Positions 18,045 through 27,876 of a DNA stretch of 64,000 bases are shown piece by piece. The position numbers were made by a program, and so were the translations under genes. Source of the stretch: Microcaldota archaeon. Its GTDB lineage: Archaea > Micrarchaeota > Micrarchaeia > Micrarchaeales > Micrarchaeaceae. The notes under the pieces are model-generated. The model did no database searches. It was not told the origin of the DNA and worked only from the letters and a program-made list of their open reading frames with translations. Numbering within the stretch: position 1 is the first letter of the stretch; every line of letters starts with the position of its first letter. Location of the stretch: positions 29,830 through 93,829 of the forward strand of contig JAKAPJ010000001.1 in assembly GCA_021807115.1 (NCBI GenBank), read 5' to 3'.

Positions 18045-19583
18045 CTATATGCCCCCGGCTATCCCGACAAACACCCATGAAAACAGGTTTATAAGTATGA
18101 GCACAAGGCATATACCCGCAAGCGCCTTTGTTATGTTGTTGTTCTTCACGTTCGCCTTGAACAGCCTCCATCCATCGAAGAACGGCAGCGGCAGCAGGTT
18201 GAATACGGCCAATGAGAAATTCAGCAGCAGTGAGAGCGCGAAGAACGCATAGAGGAATTCGACGAGCGAAGCGAGCAGCCCGGTATGCGCAGGGCCGTAC
18301 TGCTCCTGTACGCTCACCCCTATGTAGCCCTTGGCAGAGTTGTTTATGCTCTGTGCCTTTAGGGTGTATACGCCAGAATTCGTCTGCACGGTCACCAGCG
18401 CCCCGGGCACGTCATTTGCTGTAGCGACGCTGAAGTTGCTCGTGTTGTATATATGGTAGCCGTTCACATACAATATCTGCATGCCCGGTTTCAGTATCCC
18501 GCTTGCAGGCATCCCGGGCACTGTGCCGACCACGACCATCTGGTTGGTATAGACCACAGGTATAACATATGCGAGCAGCAGGGCAAGCAGCACCGCGAAC
18601 ACGAACATGAAAAGGAAATTTGCCGAAGTTCCAGCTGATAATATCAGCGTCTGCTTCGGACTTTCAAGCCTGGCTATCCTCTTTTCGTCAGGCTCTACGA
18701 ATGCGCCTATGGGTATTATCCCGAACATCGCAAGCCCCACTGTCTTTACCTTTATCTTCACTATTCGGGCTAGCACCCCGTGCGACGCCTCGTGCACAAC
18801 AAGCAGCACAGCAAGCGAGGCGAGGCCTGCGAAAAGCGGTATGTCTATCCCGGGTATTATTGGGGCAACGCCCGGAACTATCCCATGCAGCGTGCTGGGC
18901 TGCGCGGCACCCCCTACCGCGCTTGCGGCATATGCCCAAACCTTCAGGACTATGGAAGCCGCATTCTGCACCAAAAGCAGCAGTATCAGCCCGCTCAGCC
19001 CAACCACCACTGCTACCGCATCTATTATGTATGCAAGCGGCACTTGCGCCGCAGCCTGCTGTGTGCTGGCCTGTGCCGGGGCCTGCAGCGCGCCCTGTAT
19101 TGTGGGTAGGTTTATGAACTGGAAACCCTGTATCGTCTCAGGTATTATTACAAGCATGACAACTACTATGCACAGTATGCCAAACCCGAACAGCCTCCTG
19201 TCTATCCTGCCCTTCAAGAACGGGAACGACAGCAGCCCGAATCCAAGCACCAGGCCCCATATTGACATGCCGGTCCAGAAGCGCTCGTAGCGGCCCGACA
19301 GCCACTCTATTATCCATATCCCTCTCTTGGTTGGCAGCAGATACGCGCCATACCAGTTCGGCACCCCGTTGACGGACCCTATGAGTATGCCTACGCAGGA
19401 GAGCGATATGATTGCAACTATCCACTGGGAGAAAATCCCGAGCCATGTTGCATTGTAGCTGAACAGTACTGCACCTACCCCTGCCAGGAAGAAAAACAGG
19501 GTCAGGGCTGCCCTAGTCCACAGGCCGTACTTGGATTTCGGAGCGGCAGCTGTGGCCGCACTGTTCCTTTTCATGAAAAGCAC
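18045..19583 (-). CDS. site-2 protease (M50 family) with PDZ domain
   Basis: HEASH metal motif, PDZ-like 'GTVPGMPASGILKPGMQILYVNG', LLPLPFFDGWRLF. Confidence 0.88.
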   Translation of the reverse strand: MLFMKRNSAATAAAPKSKYGLWTRAALTLFFFLAGVGAVLFSYNATWLGIFSQWIVAIISLSCVGILIGSVNGVPNWYGAYLLPTKRGIWIIEWLSGRYERFWTGMSIWGLVLGFGLLSFPFLKGRIDRRLFGFGILCIVVVMLVIIPETIQGFQFINLPTIQGALQAPAQASTQQAAAQVPLAYIIDAVAVVVGLSGLILLLLVQNAASIVLKVWAYAASAVGGAAQPSTLHGIVPGVAPIIPGIDIPLFAGLASLAVLLVVHEASHGVLARIVKIKVKTVGLAMFGIIPIGAFVEPDEKRIARLESPKQTLILSAGTSANFLFMFVFAVLLALLLAYVIPVVYTNQMVVVGTVPGMPASGILKPGMQILYVNGYHIYNTSNFSVATANDVPGALVTVQTNSGVYTLKAQSINNSAKGYIGVSVQEQYGPAHTGLLASLVEFLYAFFALSLLLNFSLAVFNLLPLPFFDGWRLFKANVKNNNITKALAGICLVLILINLFSWVFVGIAGGI

Positions 19584-19651
19584 TATTAGATTCCATAAAA
19601 AACTATATATCGCTTTCCTTACAAGCTTTAAGGTCTGCTCACGCAGGTGTC

Positions 19652-20524
19652 TTGCATATGATGTGGATAGAGTCAGGGTTCGTGTTCGCCTTCCTCACTA
19701 CGCTGTTCTGGTCTATATCCAACGTGATGGCGAAAAGGCCGGCAGCCGACATGGACAGGTACAAGGCGGGGGTACTGGTCGTGGGCGGCGGCATCATCCC
19801 CTCAGCCATACTTTACATCATCGCCCCCGCCGCCATAGGCGGTAGCGGGATATTCTTCAGCTTCATATCCGGCGTCTTCCTAGCGCTCGGCGCAATAACG
19901 TTCTACAAGGCGCTGGAGACCCAGCAGACGTCCAATTCTTATGCGCTTGTGGTGGTGCAGTCAGTACTGGTGAGCGTCTTTGGGATAGCGGTGCTGGGCC
20001 AGCCGCTGTCAGTCATCAGCGCCGTAGGTGCTGCGATATGCATAGCAGGGGTGCTGATGGTTTCGACCACCACGGGCTTCAACCTCAACAGAAAACTGCT
20101 GCCAGCCCTTGCCGGGAACGTCTTCTGGGCCCTGTCGTGGTTCGCGGCAGACTATGCAATAAGCCTCGGCTCTAATTACGTAGCGGTAATCAACGTCATG
20201 CGCATAGTCGGCACCGTGATAGCGATAATAGCGTACATAGCCGCAAGGCGCCCCTCCCGCGCCGCCAAACCCGCCAAACATAGGCACTCCCTACGCACCG
20301 TGTCCATAGGGATTGCAGGCGGCATATTCAGCGGCATGGGGAACCTCGCGTTTGGATACGTAGCCGTCCTACAGTTCGTTTCCATAGGCGGCATATTCAC
20401 AGCGTTCGCTCCCGCTCTGACAGCAGTGCTGGCGTGCTTGGTGTACAGGGAAAGGCTTACAACGATGCAGTGGTTCGGGGTCGCAGTGGCCACATGCGGC
20501 GCCGTGCTGCTCGCTTTCGCATGA
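19652..20524 (+). CDS. EamA/DMT-family transporter
   Basis: 10-TM-like duplicated pattern; C-terminal 'ERLTTMQWFGVAVATCGAVLLAF'. Confidence 0.85.
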   Translation: MHMMWIESGFVFAFLTTLFWSISNVMAKRPAADMDRYKAGVLVVGGGIIPSAILYIIAPAAIGGSGIFFSFISGVFLALGAITFYKALETQQTSNSYALVVVQSVLVSVFGIAVLGQPLSVISAVGAAICIAGVLMVSTTTGFNLNRKLLPALAGNVFWALSWFAADYAISLGSNYVAVINVMRIVGTVIAIIAYIAARRPSRAAKPAKHRHSLRTVSIGIAGGIFSGMGNLAFGYVAVLQFVSIGGIFTAFAPALTAVLACLVYRERLTTMQWFGVAVATCGAVLLAFA

Positions 20525-20584
20525 TGCCCGAAATGTCCAATAACATATTTAACTGTCTGTGAGAATAAACATTACGGCGATTGC

Positions 20585-21049
20585 ATGGAGGAATGCGAGC
20601 TATGCGGCAGGCAGACTAAGGACGTGTACGTCTTGAACATCGAGGGAGTGGAAATGAGGTCCTGTGCAAAGTGTGCAGAGGGGAAGAAGGTAGTACGCGC
20701 AGAAATCGACAAGCCGAAGCAGCAGGCGCGGCCCGGATCACAGCGACCGCCGCGCAGGAACCCTGACGAGCCTGCCGAGCTGATAGACAACTACGGCAAG
20801 GTGATTCATGATGCCCGCGAACATATGCACCTGCCGCTTAAGGTGCTTGGGGAGATGCTTTCAGAAAAGGAGCACCTTCTGCTCAGAATAGAGGAGGAGC
20901 GCACCAAGCCCACTGTGGAACTCACCAAGAAGCTGGAAAGGGTGCTCGGCATCAAGCTCACGGAGGAGCAGAGGGATGAAAAGAAGGTTTCGGTGGGCCG
21001 CCCGTCCGCCGGCGCAACGCTAGGCGACTTCATGGAGGGCAAGGGCTGA
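20585..21049 (+). CDS. MBF1-like transcription factor (zinc ribbon + HTH)
   Basis: CELCG...CAKC; 'YGKVIHDAREHMHLPLKVLGEMLSEKEHLLLRIEEERTKPTVELTKKLERVLGIKL'. Confidence 0.9.
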   Translation: MEECELCGRQTKDVYVLNIEGVEMRSCAKCAEGKKVVRAEIDKPKQQARPGSQRPPRRNPDEPAELIDNYGKVIHDAREHMHLPLKVLGEMLSEKEHLLLRIEEERTKPTVELTKKLERVLGIKLTEEQRDEKKVSVGRPSAGATLGDFMEGKG

Positions 21050-21061
21050 GCGTGCATACGC

Positions 21062-22114
21062 ATGTCGGTTGATCTGGCAAAGCTGGTTTCGAAGAGGGTG
21101 CTTAACCTAGAGGAGCTGCGCGACAGGACGGTCGCGATAGACGCTTACAATGTAATATACCAGTTCCTTTCGATTATCAGGGGGCCGGACGGCAATCAAC
21201 TCGCAGACATCCATGGCAACGTGACCAGCCACCTCTCCGGCCTGTTCTACCGCAGCATAGACCTGCTGGGGTACGGCATAAAACCCATATACGTGTTCGA
21301 CGGCATACCCTCCGTGCTGAAGCAGAAGACAATAGCGGCCAGGATGCAGAGGCGCCGCGCGGCGTACGAAGCATGGCAAGAGGCAAAAGCCAGGGGGGCA
21401 GTAGAGGAGGCTAGGGCCCACGCACAGGCTAGCACAAGGATCACCAAGGAAGTGGTAGCCAGTGCAAAGGACCTGTTGGGGCTCATGGCCATACCGTATG
21501 TGAGCGCGCCGGGCGAGGGCGAGGCGCAGGCAAGTCGCATGTGTGCGAATGGACAGGCGTACGCGGTAGGCAGCCAGGATTACGACACCATGCTTTTCGG
21601 TGCGCCATTGGTGGTGAGGAACCTCACCTTAAGCGGCCGCCGGAAGTTGCCAGGCAAGCACATATACGTAAACGTCGAGCCGGAGCTTATGAGTCTTGAT
21701 GGCACCCTGGGCGAGCTTGGCATAAGTCAGCGGCAGCTCATATGGCTGGGCATACTGCTAGGGACAGACTTCAACGAAGGCGTGGTAGGAGTGGGGCCCA
21801 AGACTGCGCTTAAGATAGTGAAGGGCGCAGCCACCATAGAGGACATAAAGAACTATGTAAAATCCAAGTACAACGCGGAGTTCGAGCTCGACATACGCGA
21901 GGTGGAGTCGCTGTTTCTCAACCCAGAGACCTCAGAAATAGACGACTCAAGCCTCAGGGACCCATCTACCAGGGTACCAAACAAGGAGTCAATCATAAAG
22001 TTCCTATGCGACCAGCACGACTTCGGCCACGAGCGCATAGGGAAGTTCGCCGACAAACTCATAGCGATAAAGAGCAGCGCAGGGCAGAGCGGTATGTCGA
22101 GATGGCTCAAGTAG
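21062..22114 (+). CDS. fen: flap endonuclease 1
   Basis: IDAYNVIYQFL, YVSAPGEGEAQAS, GSQDYDTMLFGAP, LGTDFNEGVVGVGPKTA. Confidence 0.96.
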   Translation: MSVDLAKLVSKRVLNLEELRDRTVAIDAYNVIYQFLSIIRGPDGNQLADIHGNVTSHLSGLFYRSIDLLGYGIKPIYVFDGIPSVLKQKTIAARMQRRRAAYEAWQEAKARGAVEEARAHAQASTRITKEVVASAKDLLGLMAIPYVSAPGEGEAQASRMCANGQAYAVGSQDYDTMLFGAPLVVRNLTLSGRRKLPGKHIYVNVEPELMSLDGTLGELGISQRQLIWLGILLGTDFNEGVVGVGPKTALKIVKGAATIEDIKNYVKSKYNAEFELDIREVESLFLNPETSEIDDSSLRDPSTRVPNKESIIKFLCDQHDFGHERIGKFADKLIAIKSSAGQSGMSRWLK

Positions 22115-22182
22115 GGGAGCGCACGCAACGTATGTCACTGTCATATTTAAATTCACGTATGTCAAACAAGTAATCGGGTGCG

Positions 22183-22677
22183 ATGAGGATGCCAAAGAAG
22201 AAGGGCGACGACCAGGCCGAGGATGCCGGTATACAGAGGCTCAACAAGCTGTTGCAGGATACGTACCGCGCGCTGAAGAAGGATGTAGCCAAGCCAATCC
22301 AGCAGGACTCGGCGTACGCACAATCATCAACTGCCAATCCACAACCTGGCGGATCTGCCATGCCAGCAGGCGCGGTGGGCCCAGCGTTCGCAAGGGACCT
22401 TGAGCCACTTGTCGACATGATAGACAGGAAGGGTGAGATAGTCATTATGGTAGAGATGCAGGGAGTCCACGGCAGGGACCTTTCAGTTTCCGCGTCCCAC
22501 ACAGGAGTGGATATATTCGGTCGCGGCAGCTTCAGGAACTATACAAAAAAGGTGGACTTCCCGTCCCAAGTCACACCCACGCCGAAGGAGGCGAAATTCA
22601 GGAACGGGATACTGGAGCTTACTTTCGAGAAATCACAGAAGCAGGGCGGAAGAGTTAATGTGAAGGTCGAATACTAA
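22183..22677 (+). CDS. Hsp20/alpha-crystallin-like protein
   Basis: alpha-crystallin-like 'EIVIMVEMQGVHGRDLSVSASHTGVDI...FRNGILELTFEK'. Confidence 0.7.
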   Translation: MRMPKKKGDDQAEDAGIQRLNKLLQDTYRALKKDVAKPIQQDSAYAQSSTANPQPGGSAMPAGAVGPAFARDLEPLVDMIDRKGEIVIMVEMQGVHGRDLSVSASHTGVDIFGRGSFRNYTKKVDFPSQVTPTPKEAKFRNGILELTFEKSQKQGGRVNVKVEY

Positions 22678-22697
22678 TTCGGAATCGATGTGATCAA

Positions 22698-22793
22698 ATG
22701 GGAAAGAAAATCGGCAAGTCCTACAGGAAGGTGAAGAAGGCCAGGAAACTCAAGCGCGAGCACAACAGGACCAGGAGGCGTTCCAGGCGCTGA
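22698..22793 (+). CDS. 31-aa highly basic peptide
   Basis: MGKKIGKSYRKVKKARKLKREHNRTRRRSRR, 21 nt downstream of the Hsp20-like gene. Confidence 0.5.
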   Translation: MGKKIGKSYRKVKKARKLKREHNRTRRRSRR

Positions 22794-22814
22794 TGTGTGC
22801 GCCGCCACGGGGTT

Positions 22815-23408
22815 TCAACTTACATCTACGAAGCTCTGGTCGTTGAACTCATAGGCTATAGTGTCGTCGTCCACAGTGAGCGCGCCTATGAACTCGTCCC
22901 TGCTCGCCATCCTCTTCGTTGTGCTGCCGAACTCCGTAACATAGAACAGGCCATTGAGCTCGAATACCGTCTTTATACTTCTTGATGCGCCCCTCACGTA
23001 GACGAACACCTTTGTCGACGGGTTACCCAGCGCTATGAGCAGACTGCAGAAAAGCGTGTTCTTATCTACAGTGTCCCCCACGCCGAACTTCATCGTTTCG
23101 TTTGGCGTAAGCCAGAACTCCAGCGGCATCTGTACATCCTCTATCTCGTCCCTCACGAACGCATAAGCCTTGAGGCTGGCCTCGTAGAAATGCTCCACAT
23201 AGGAGTAGGCCCCGAAGCTGCCCCTTATGTCGTTGGCCTTGGCCAGGACAGACTCGTCCTTCGGAGTCACAAGGGTGGTCAACTCTGCGACGGAGATGTG
23301 CTCCTTCTCCTCTATGTAGTCCTTGTACCGCGCTATTATGGCAAGGTACAGCTGGTTTAGCCTCAGTTCACGATCCAGTGCAACCTTGCCGTTATCGTCG
23401 GCCATCAT
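22815..23408 (-). CDS. conserved-looking hypothetical protein, possible transglutaminase-like core
   Basis: 'GVGDTVDKNTLFCSLLIALGNPSTKVFVYV...VFELNGLFYVTE' (weak). Confidence 0.5.
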   Translation of the reverse strand: MMADDNGKVALDRELRLNQLYLAIIARYKDYIEEKEHISVAELTTLVTPKDESVLAKANDIRGSFGAYSYVEHFYEASLKAYAFVRDEIEDVQMPLEFWLTPNETMKFGVGDTVDKNTLFCSLLIALGNPSTKVFVYVRGASRSIKTVFELNGLFYVTEFGSTTKRMASRDEFIGALTVDDDTIAYEFNDQSFVDVS

Positions 23409-23583
23409 AATCTGCCATTATTACAGCTCAAATAAGTGATAAATATCTTCCTACCCCTCACTTTTGCGCTTTGCCGGTTCGGCAGCATGTTTCGACGGGC
23501 ACACGCAAAAAACACACAAGAAAGTACAAAAAAATTTAGCAACATTAATATTACTTGTTCTTCAATCTACTAACGCTGATGGG

Positions 23584-24261
23584 ATGGTCGAAGCGGGGAA
23601 GCTCATTGTAATAACCGGCCCAATGTTCTCGGGCAAGACCACAAAGCTCATAAGCGAGATATCCAAGGCCCGCAAGAAGAACCTCCGTGCAGTCGTGCTC
23701 AAGTCCGCGATAGACACAAGGTACAGCAGGTCCGATGTTGTATCCCACGACGGCCTGAAACTCCCGGCAATGGTGTTGCCAGATGGCGAAGCGTGCATCC
23801 CTGTTCTGAGGCGCATAGCCTGCGACTACGACGTCATAGGCATAGACGAAGGGCACTTCTGGGATGGCGTGCCAGGCCTCGCCGCTGCGCTCGACGATCT
23901 CGCATTCGACTCGAAAATTATCTATGTGTCAATGCTCAACAGGAAAAATATGGGCACCTCGTTCGACATAGGAGAGAAGCTCCTGCCTCTTGCCGACCAC
24001 ATATACTCACTAGGGGCCCATTGCTCGCAGTGTGGTAGGAAGGCGGCATTCACGCAGAGGATTACAAACTACCGCACAGGCGGCAAGCAGAAGTTCGTGG
24101 GCGGCGCTGGCGACTACGAGCCACGGTGCAGGACGCATTTCATGCGCCAGAAGTTAGTCGGGCAGTCCTCCCTCGCGGAGCCAATCACCGCCTCGCCCAA
24201 GAGCGCGCAGAAAATCAGGACAAAGATACCGATTTCGCCACAGACACTGCCCTCTCCTTAG
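23584..24261 (+). CDS. tdk: thymidine kinase (type II)
   Basis: GPMFSGKTTKLI, IGIDEGHFWDG, CSQCGRKAAFTQR. Confidence 0.94.
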   Translation: MVEAGKLIVITGPMFSGKTTKLISEISKARKKNLRAVVLKSAIDTRYSRSDVVSHDGLKLPAMVLPDGEACIPVLRRIACDYDVIGIDEGHFWDGVPGLAAALDDLAFDSKIIYVSMLNRKNMGTSFDIGEKLLPLADHIYSLGAHCSQCGRKAAFTQRITNYRTGGKQKFVGGAGDYEPRCRTHFMRQKLVGQSSLAEPITASPKSAQKIRTKIPISPQTLPSP

Positions 24262-24913
24262 CTGCAGACTCTATTAGTACCTGCATAGCCTCCTGCACGT
24301 TCTTCACCCTTACCACACTATCCCCATCTCTTATGTACCTGTTGTACGGCATGTCTATAAGGAGTATGAGTTTGCCCTTCGCTATTACCTCCTCTGCGAC
24401 CTTAGGGGAGTCGTCTATGTAAATATCATAGCCCATGTCGGCCTTGCTTTTATCCGGCGGGCACACCTCAAGCGGGTAGGAATCCAGGCCATGCATCTTA
24501 AGCCAGTTCTGCAGGTTTTCCACAGTGCCGCCCGTGGCGCCAGAGCTGTCAGGGCTGCGGGTCGTCACAATGCTTACCTCGTAGTGCCTTGCAAGCTCGC
24601 GCATCTGTGCGCTGTCCCCCGTGAATTTTATGCTTCTGTAATTGTTCTTCCATGCATCAGTGTAAAAATGCATCATTTCCTCATAGTTGGAGTTTATGGA
24701 TTTGAAGTTCCAGTCCCTGTGGTCCGCCGCGGTATAGGTAGTGCCATGCTTTGTATTGTAGCCGGCCAGCATGAGATCCAGCACATTCGCCATGGTGCCA
24801 TCTACGTCCAATGCCACCCTTGGCTGCCCTTTCCTCAACAGCGATCCTAGCTCCTCCACGGAATTGCCTGCCGTAGATGTATCCGGCCGGACAATCAAAG
24901 GTATCTGTATCAC
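24215..24913 (-). CDS. HAD-family 5'(3')-deoxyribonucleotidase-like protein
   Basis: RVALDVDGTMANV; 'VSIVTTRSP', 'ADMGYDIYIDDSPKVAEE'. Confidence 0.8.
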   Translation of the reverse strand: MIQIPLIVRPDTSTAGNSVEELGSLLRKGQPRVALDVDGTMANVLDLMLAGYNTKHGTTYTAADHRDWNFKSINSNYEEMMHFYTDAWKNNYRSIKFTGDSAQMRELARHYEVSIVTTRSPDSSGATGGTVENLQNWLKMHGLDSYPLEVCPPDKSKADMGYDIYIDDSPKVAEEVIAKGKLILLIDMPYNRYIRDGDSVVRVKNVQEAMQVLIESAAKERAVSVAKSVSLS

Positions 24914-24964
24914 AGATATTTAATACTGCCAAATACGTCCAAAAATGCAAAAAACCTTGCGATT

Positions 24965-27355
24965 ATGTCATTTGTGCCCCAGCGCCGATGCCATATCCAA
25001 ACCTATTTATATAGCCCACAACCAACACTATTCGAGATTGTGGCGCATTTTATGCGCGCGGCTGGTTCCTTGCCACACAACAGACACAAAGCGGCCTCCA
25101 GCGCCGTAATCCGTCCAATCAGGTTCCACACAACATCCCTTTCTAAGGTCAGGCGCGCAGCCAAGGTGCAATCTTCGGTCGAATACCTGATAGTTTACGG
25201 CTGGCTAATAGTGCTGCTGTCATTGGTCTTCACCCTTCTCCTGTACTTTGCAAGCGCGCCTCAGAACGTTGCGCCAAACTCGTGTTCGCTTATCCAGGCC
25301 GCGGCAAAGGTCGCATGCGAGGACATCGTGATATCTGCCAACGCGGTGTCGCACAATACTGTGGCAACCCTGTACCTGTTCAATGCAGAACCGTATGCCG
25401 TTGCGAACGTTATGGCATTAATGGCGATAGGTGGTTCAAATACGACCCCTTCATCGTGCTACCCTGCTCTGGTCCGGCAGGGCGCCCCAATAAACTGTGT
25501 AATACAAGTGCCGGGCAGCTACAAAGATTCACAGTACGTGGCAGGCGCAATATACGTGCGGTTTTCCGCATGCGGCCTGCTCAGGAACTACTCCATATCG
25601 TCACCCACATGCACTAACGCGCCAACTGCAACATCAGTAGGGGCGTTCCAGGCCCATGTGCAAGGTACTCCCGCTCCAACGTCCACAACCGTGGCTTCAA
25701 CAACGGTTCTCACGTCTTCTACCAGCACGTCCATAACCACTACCACAACATCCACAATAAGCCTGGGTCCCCATCAGGGGGTAATAATTTTCGGGGTACA
25801 GGGCGCCCTCACAGGAGTTCCCGCAGGCACGAATATTCTCACGCTCGACGGCACAAACTATGGCTATGGCTCGCTTCCTGTCTACACAGTGGTCACGATT
25901 GGCAATACTGTCACATACTCTTGGAACGGCGTCGTGCTGTTCTCCCCCACCAGTAGGTGGGAATGGTCTTCGACCTCGGGATGCGGTGCAACTGCGCAGT
26001 CCGGCTCTTTTGTCGCACAGTCATCATGCGAGGCAAACGGCGTGTACGGGGAGCAGTACTATCTCACGACAGCCACAAGCCCTGGCTCTGGCGGGTCAGT
26101 AAGCAGCCCAGGCTGGTTCAATGCCAACACCAACAATGTGATACAGGCCTACCCGAACTCCGGTTATGAATTCGCAGGATGGTCCGGATCAGTTGCGCAG
26201 GGGGACACTGGCATCGCATACAGCGGCATGTCCAACCCATATACAATTACGGTGAACGGCAACGGGATAACAGAGACGGCAGACTTCAAAGCGCTTACCC
26301 CAGACATATGGTACGTCGACAATTCATCGGACAAAGTGGTGCCAGTAAATTCATCGTATATGTACATATTCAGCCCTATAAACGTAGGCCCAGGTGCCAC
26401 ACAGATAACCGCATCCACGGACGACAGCACAGTATTCGTAAGCGAGTACGGGGCGTATACTTCCGGCAGTACATTCCCCCTGCCGTCTCCTGGCGTGGCA
26501 GTTATAAGCACGTCCAGCATGTCAGAGATAACCAACATAGGTGGGATAGGGTGGTGCACGGGCACGAACCCTAGGACATGCGACGAGTATGTGCATGGCA
26601 TAGCATATAACCACTGCACAAACGGATGCCTGCCCGCGTACCAAGGCGATCTTGTCGCTACAAACCAGAGCGGCAGCGATGACAGTATCATGAGTTTCAC
26701 TTACCAAAGCCCGTACGGTTACAAGAACAGTCTTGCAATCTGCCCAAGCGGGCAGCTAATCGGCTGCCCGACAAATCCGTACGACCTTGCATTCTCCGAA
26801 GACGGATCCGTAATAGGGGTGACTGACAGGATTTCGCCAGGGCAGGTGAGCTTCATAGCCGCAAGCACCGGCTCTGCGCTCAAGGCGGTGGTCCTGCCCA
26901 ACGGTGCATCGCAGGGTGAAATGCCCAGTGGCATAGCATTCGATGCGTTAGGGTTTGCGTATGTCGCAGTGTGGGAATCAGGCGACCTTGCTGTTATATC
27001 ACCTAGCCCAAGCTACACTGTTACGGAGTACGCGCTCAACAAGGCACCGTCGCCTAACTTCGATACGAACATACATCCGGAAGGTGTTGCGGTCTACGAC
27101 GCCGGGCAGGAGCTGTTCGTTGCTGACACAAAGTCAAACGTTGTGGAGGTGTTCCGCATACCAGGGGGAGTGCCTACATGGCTTGCAAACATATCTGTGC
27201 CAAGCCCACGATACATAGCCATAACCAAGAACGGCTTCGCCTTTGTCACGTCCTCCACGTCTGGCCTTTACAAGATAAGCATAGCATCGCTTAGCGTGGT
27301 ATCAAGCTACCCTGACGCCACAGGCATCCCGGACGGCATAACAGTGCTGCCCTAA
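24965..27355 (+). CDS. class III signal-peptide surface protein, Thr/Ser linker, InlB-B-repeat-like module and beta-propeller-like C-terminus
   Basis: KVQSSVEYLIVYGWLIVLLSLVF; TTTTTSTIS linker; GYEFAGWSGS; 'EGVAVYDAGQELFVADTKSNVVEVFRI'. Confidence 0.7.
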   Translation: MSFVPQRRCHIQTYLYSPQPTLFEIVAHFMRAAGSLPHNRHKAASSAVIRPIRFHTTSLSKVRRAAKVQSSVEYLIVYGWLIVLLSLVFTLLLYFASAPQNVAPNSCSLIQAAAKVACEDIVISANAVSHNTVATLYLFNAEPYAVANVMALMAIGGSNTTPSSCYPALVRQGAPINCVIQVPGSYKDSQYVAGAIYVRFSACGLLRNYSISSPTCTNAPTATSVGAFQAHVQGTPAPTSTTVASTTVLTSSTSTSITTTTTSTISLGPHQGVIIFGVQGALTGVPAGTNILTLDGTNYGYGSLPVYTVVTIGNTVTYSWNGVVLFSPTSRWEWSSTSGCGATAQSGSFVAQSSCEANGVYGEQYYLTTATSPGSGGSVSSPGWFNANTNNVIQAYPNSGYEFAGWSGSVAQGDTGIAYSGMSNPYTITVNGNGITETADFKALTPDIWYVDNSSDKVVPVNSSYMYIFSPINVGPGATQITASTDDSTVFVSEYGAYTSGSTFPLPSPGVAVISTSSMSEITNIGGIGWCTGTNPRTCDEYVHGIAYNHCTNGCLPAYQGDLVATNQSGSDDSIMSFTYQSPYGYKNSLAICPSGQLIGCPTNPYDLAFSEDGSVIGVTDRISPGQVSFIAASTGSALKAVVLPNGASQGEMPSGIAFDALGFAYVAVWESGDLAVISPSPSYTVTEYALNKAPSPNFDTNIHPEGVAVYDAGQELFVADTKSNVVEVFRIPGGVPTWLANISVPSPRYIAITKNGFAFVTSSTSGLYKISIASLSVVSSYPDATGIPDGITVLP

Positions 27356-27364
27356 TCTTACTCC

Positions 27365-27730
27365 TTATCCCCTCAGCAGCCCCATGAGATGGTCTCCAAT
27401 CCTCTTTGCGCCGTCGCTTATCCTCTCCCCTAGGGTCCTGTTGGCTTCGTACTGGCGTCTCTCAGCATCCGACTGATTTCTTATTTCCTCAGCTCTATCT
27501 GTCTCCCCTACCCGTTCAAGCTGGTATGCGGCGACGCTAAGCAGCGTGGCCCTCCGTTTGTGGCTTGCCTCGTCCGGCACAATGCTGATGTAGGCATCAG
27601 CCAGGCTCCTCTTCAGCAGTATAAGCCTTTTTTCGTCCCTGAGCTGCGGATACATGTCCTCAGCTATCCTCACCTCCGTGATCAGCCGGCTCATCTCCAT
27701 GTATTTTTCGGCCTTGTCCATGCGTTTCAC
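27365..27730 (-). CDS. hypothetical helical protein
   Basis: ORF only, charged helical composition. Confidence 0.5.
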   Translation of the reverse strand: MKRMDKAEKYMEMSRLITEVRIAEDMYPQLRDEKRLILLKRSLADAYISIVPDEASHKRRATLLSVAAYQLERVGETDRAEEIRNQSDAERRQYEANRTLGERISDGAKRIGDHLMGLLRG

Positions 27731-27876
27731 CCCTGTTAGACTCCTTGGCGGCTAGACAATATTTATATATTTCAAAAAGTTGCAAATTCGTCAAAATTCC
27801 GATTTTTTATAGCGGCCCGGACTGTGCACCGCCACCCCATCCCTTCCGTATGCCATGCAAACGATAAAAAGGCTAG

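Noticed and set aside
25730-25765. ACC/ACA-rich stretch as a possible simple-sequence repeat locus
   Set aside because: It is an in-frame Thr/Ser linker of the surface protein, common between extracellular modules.
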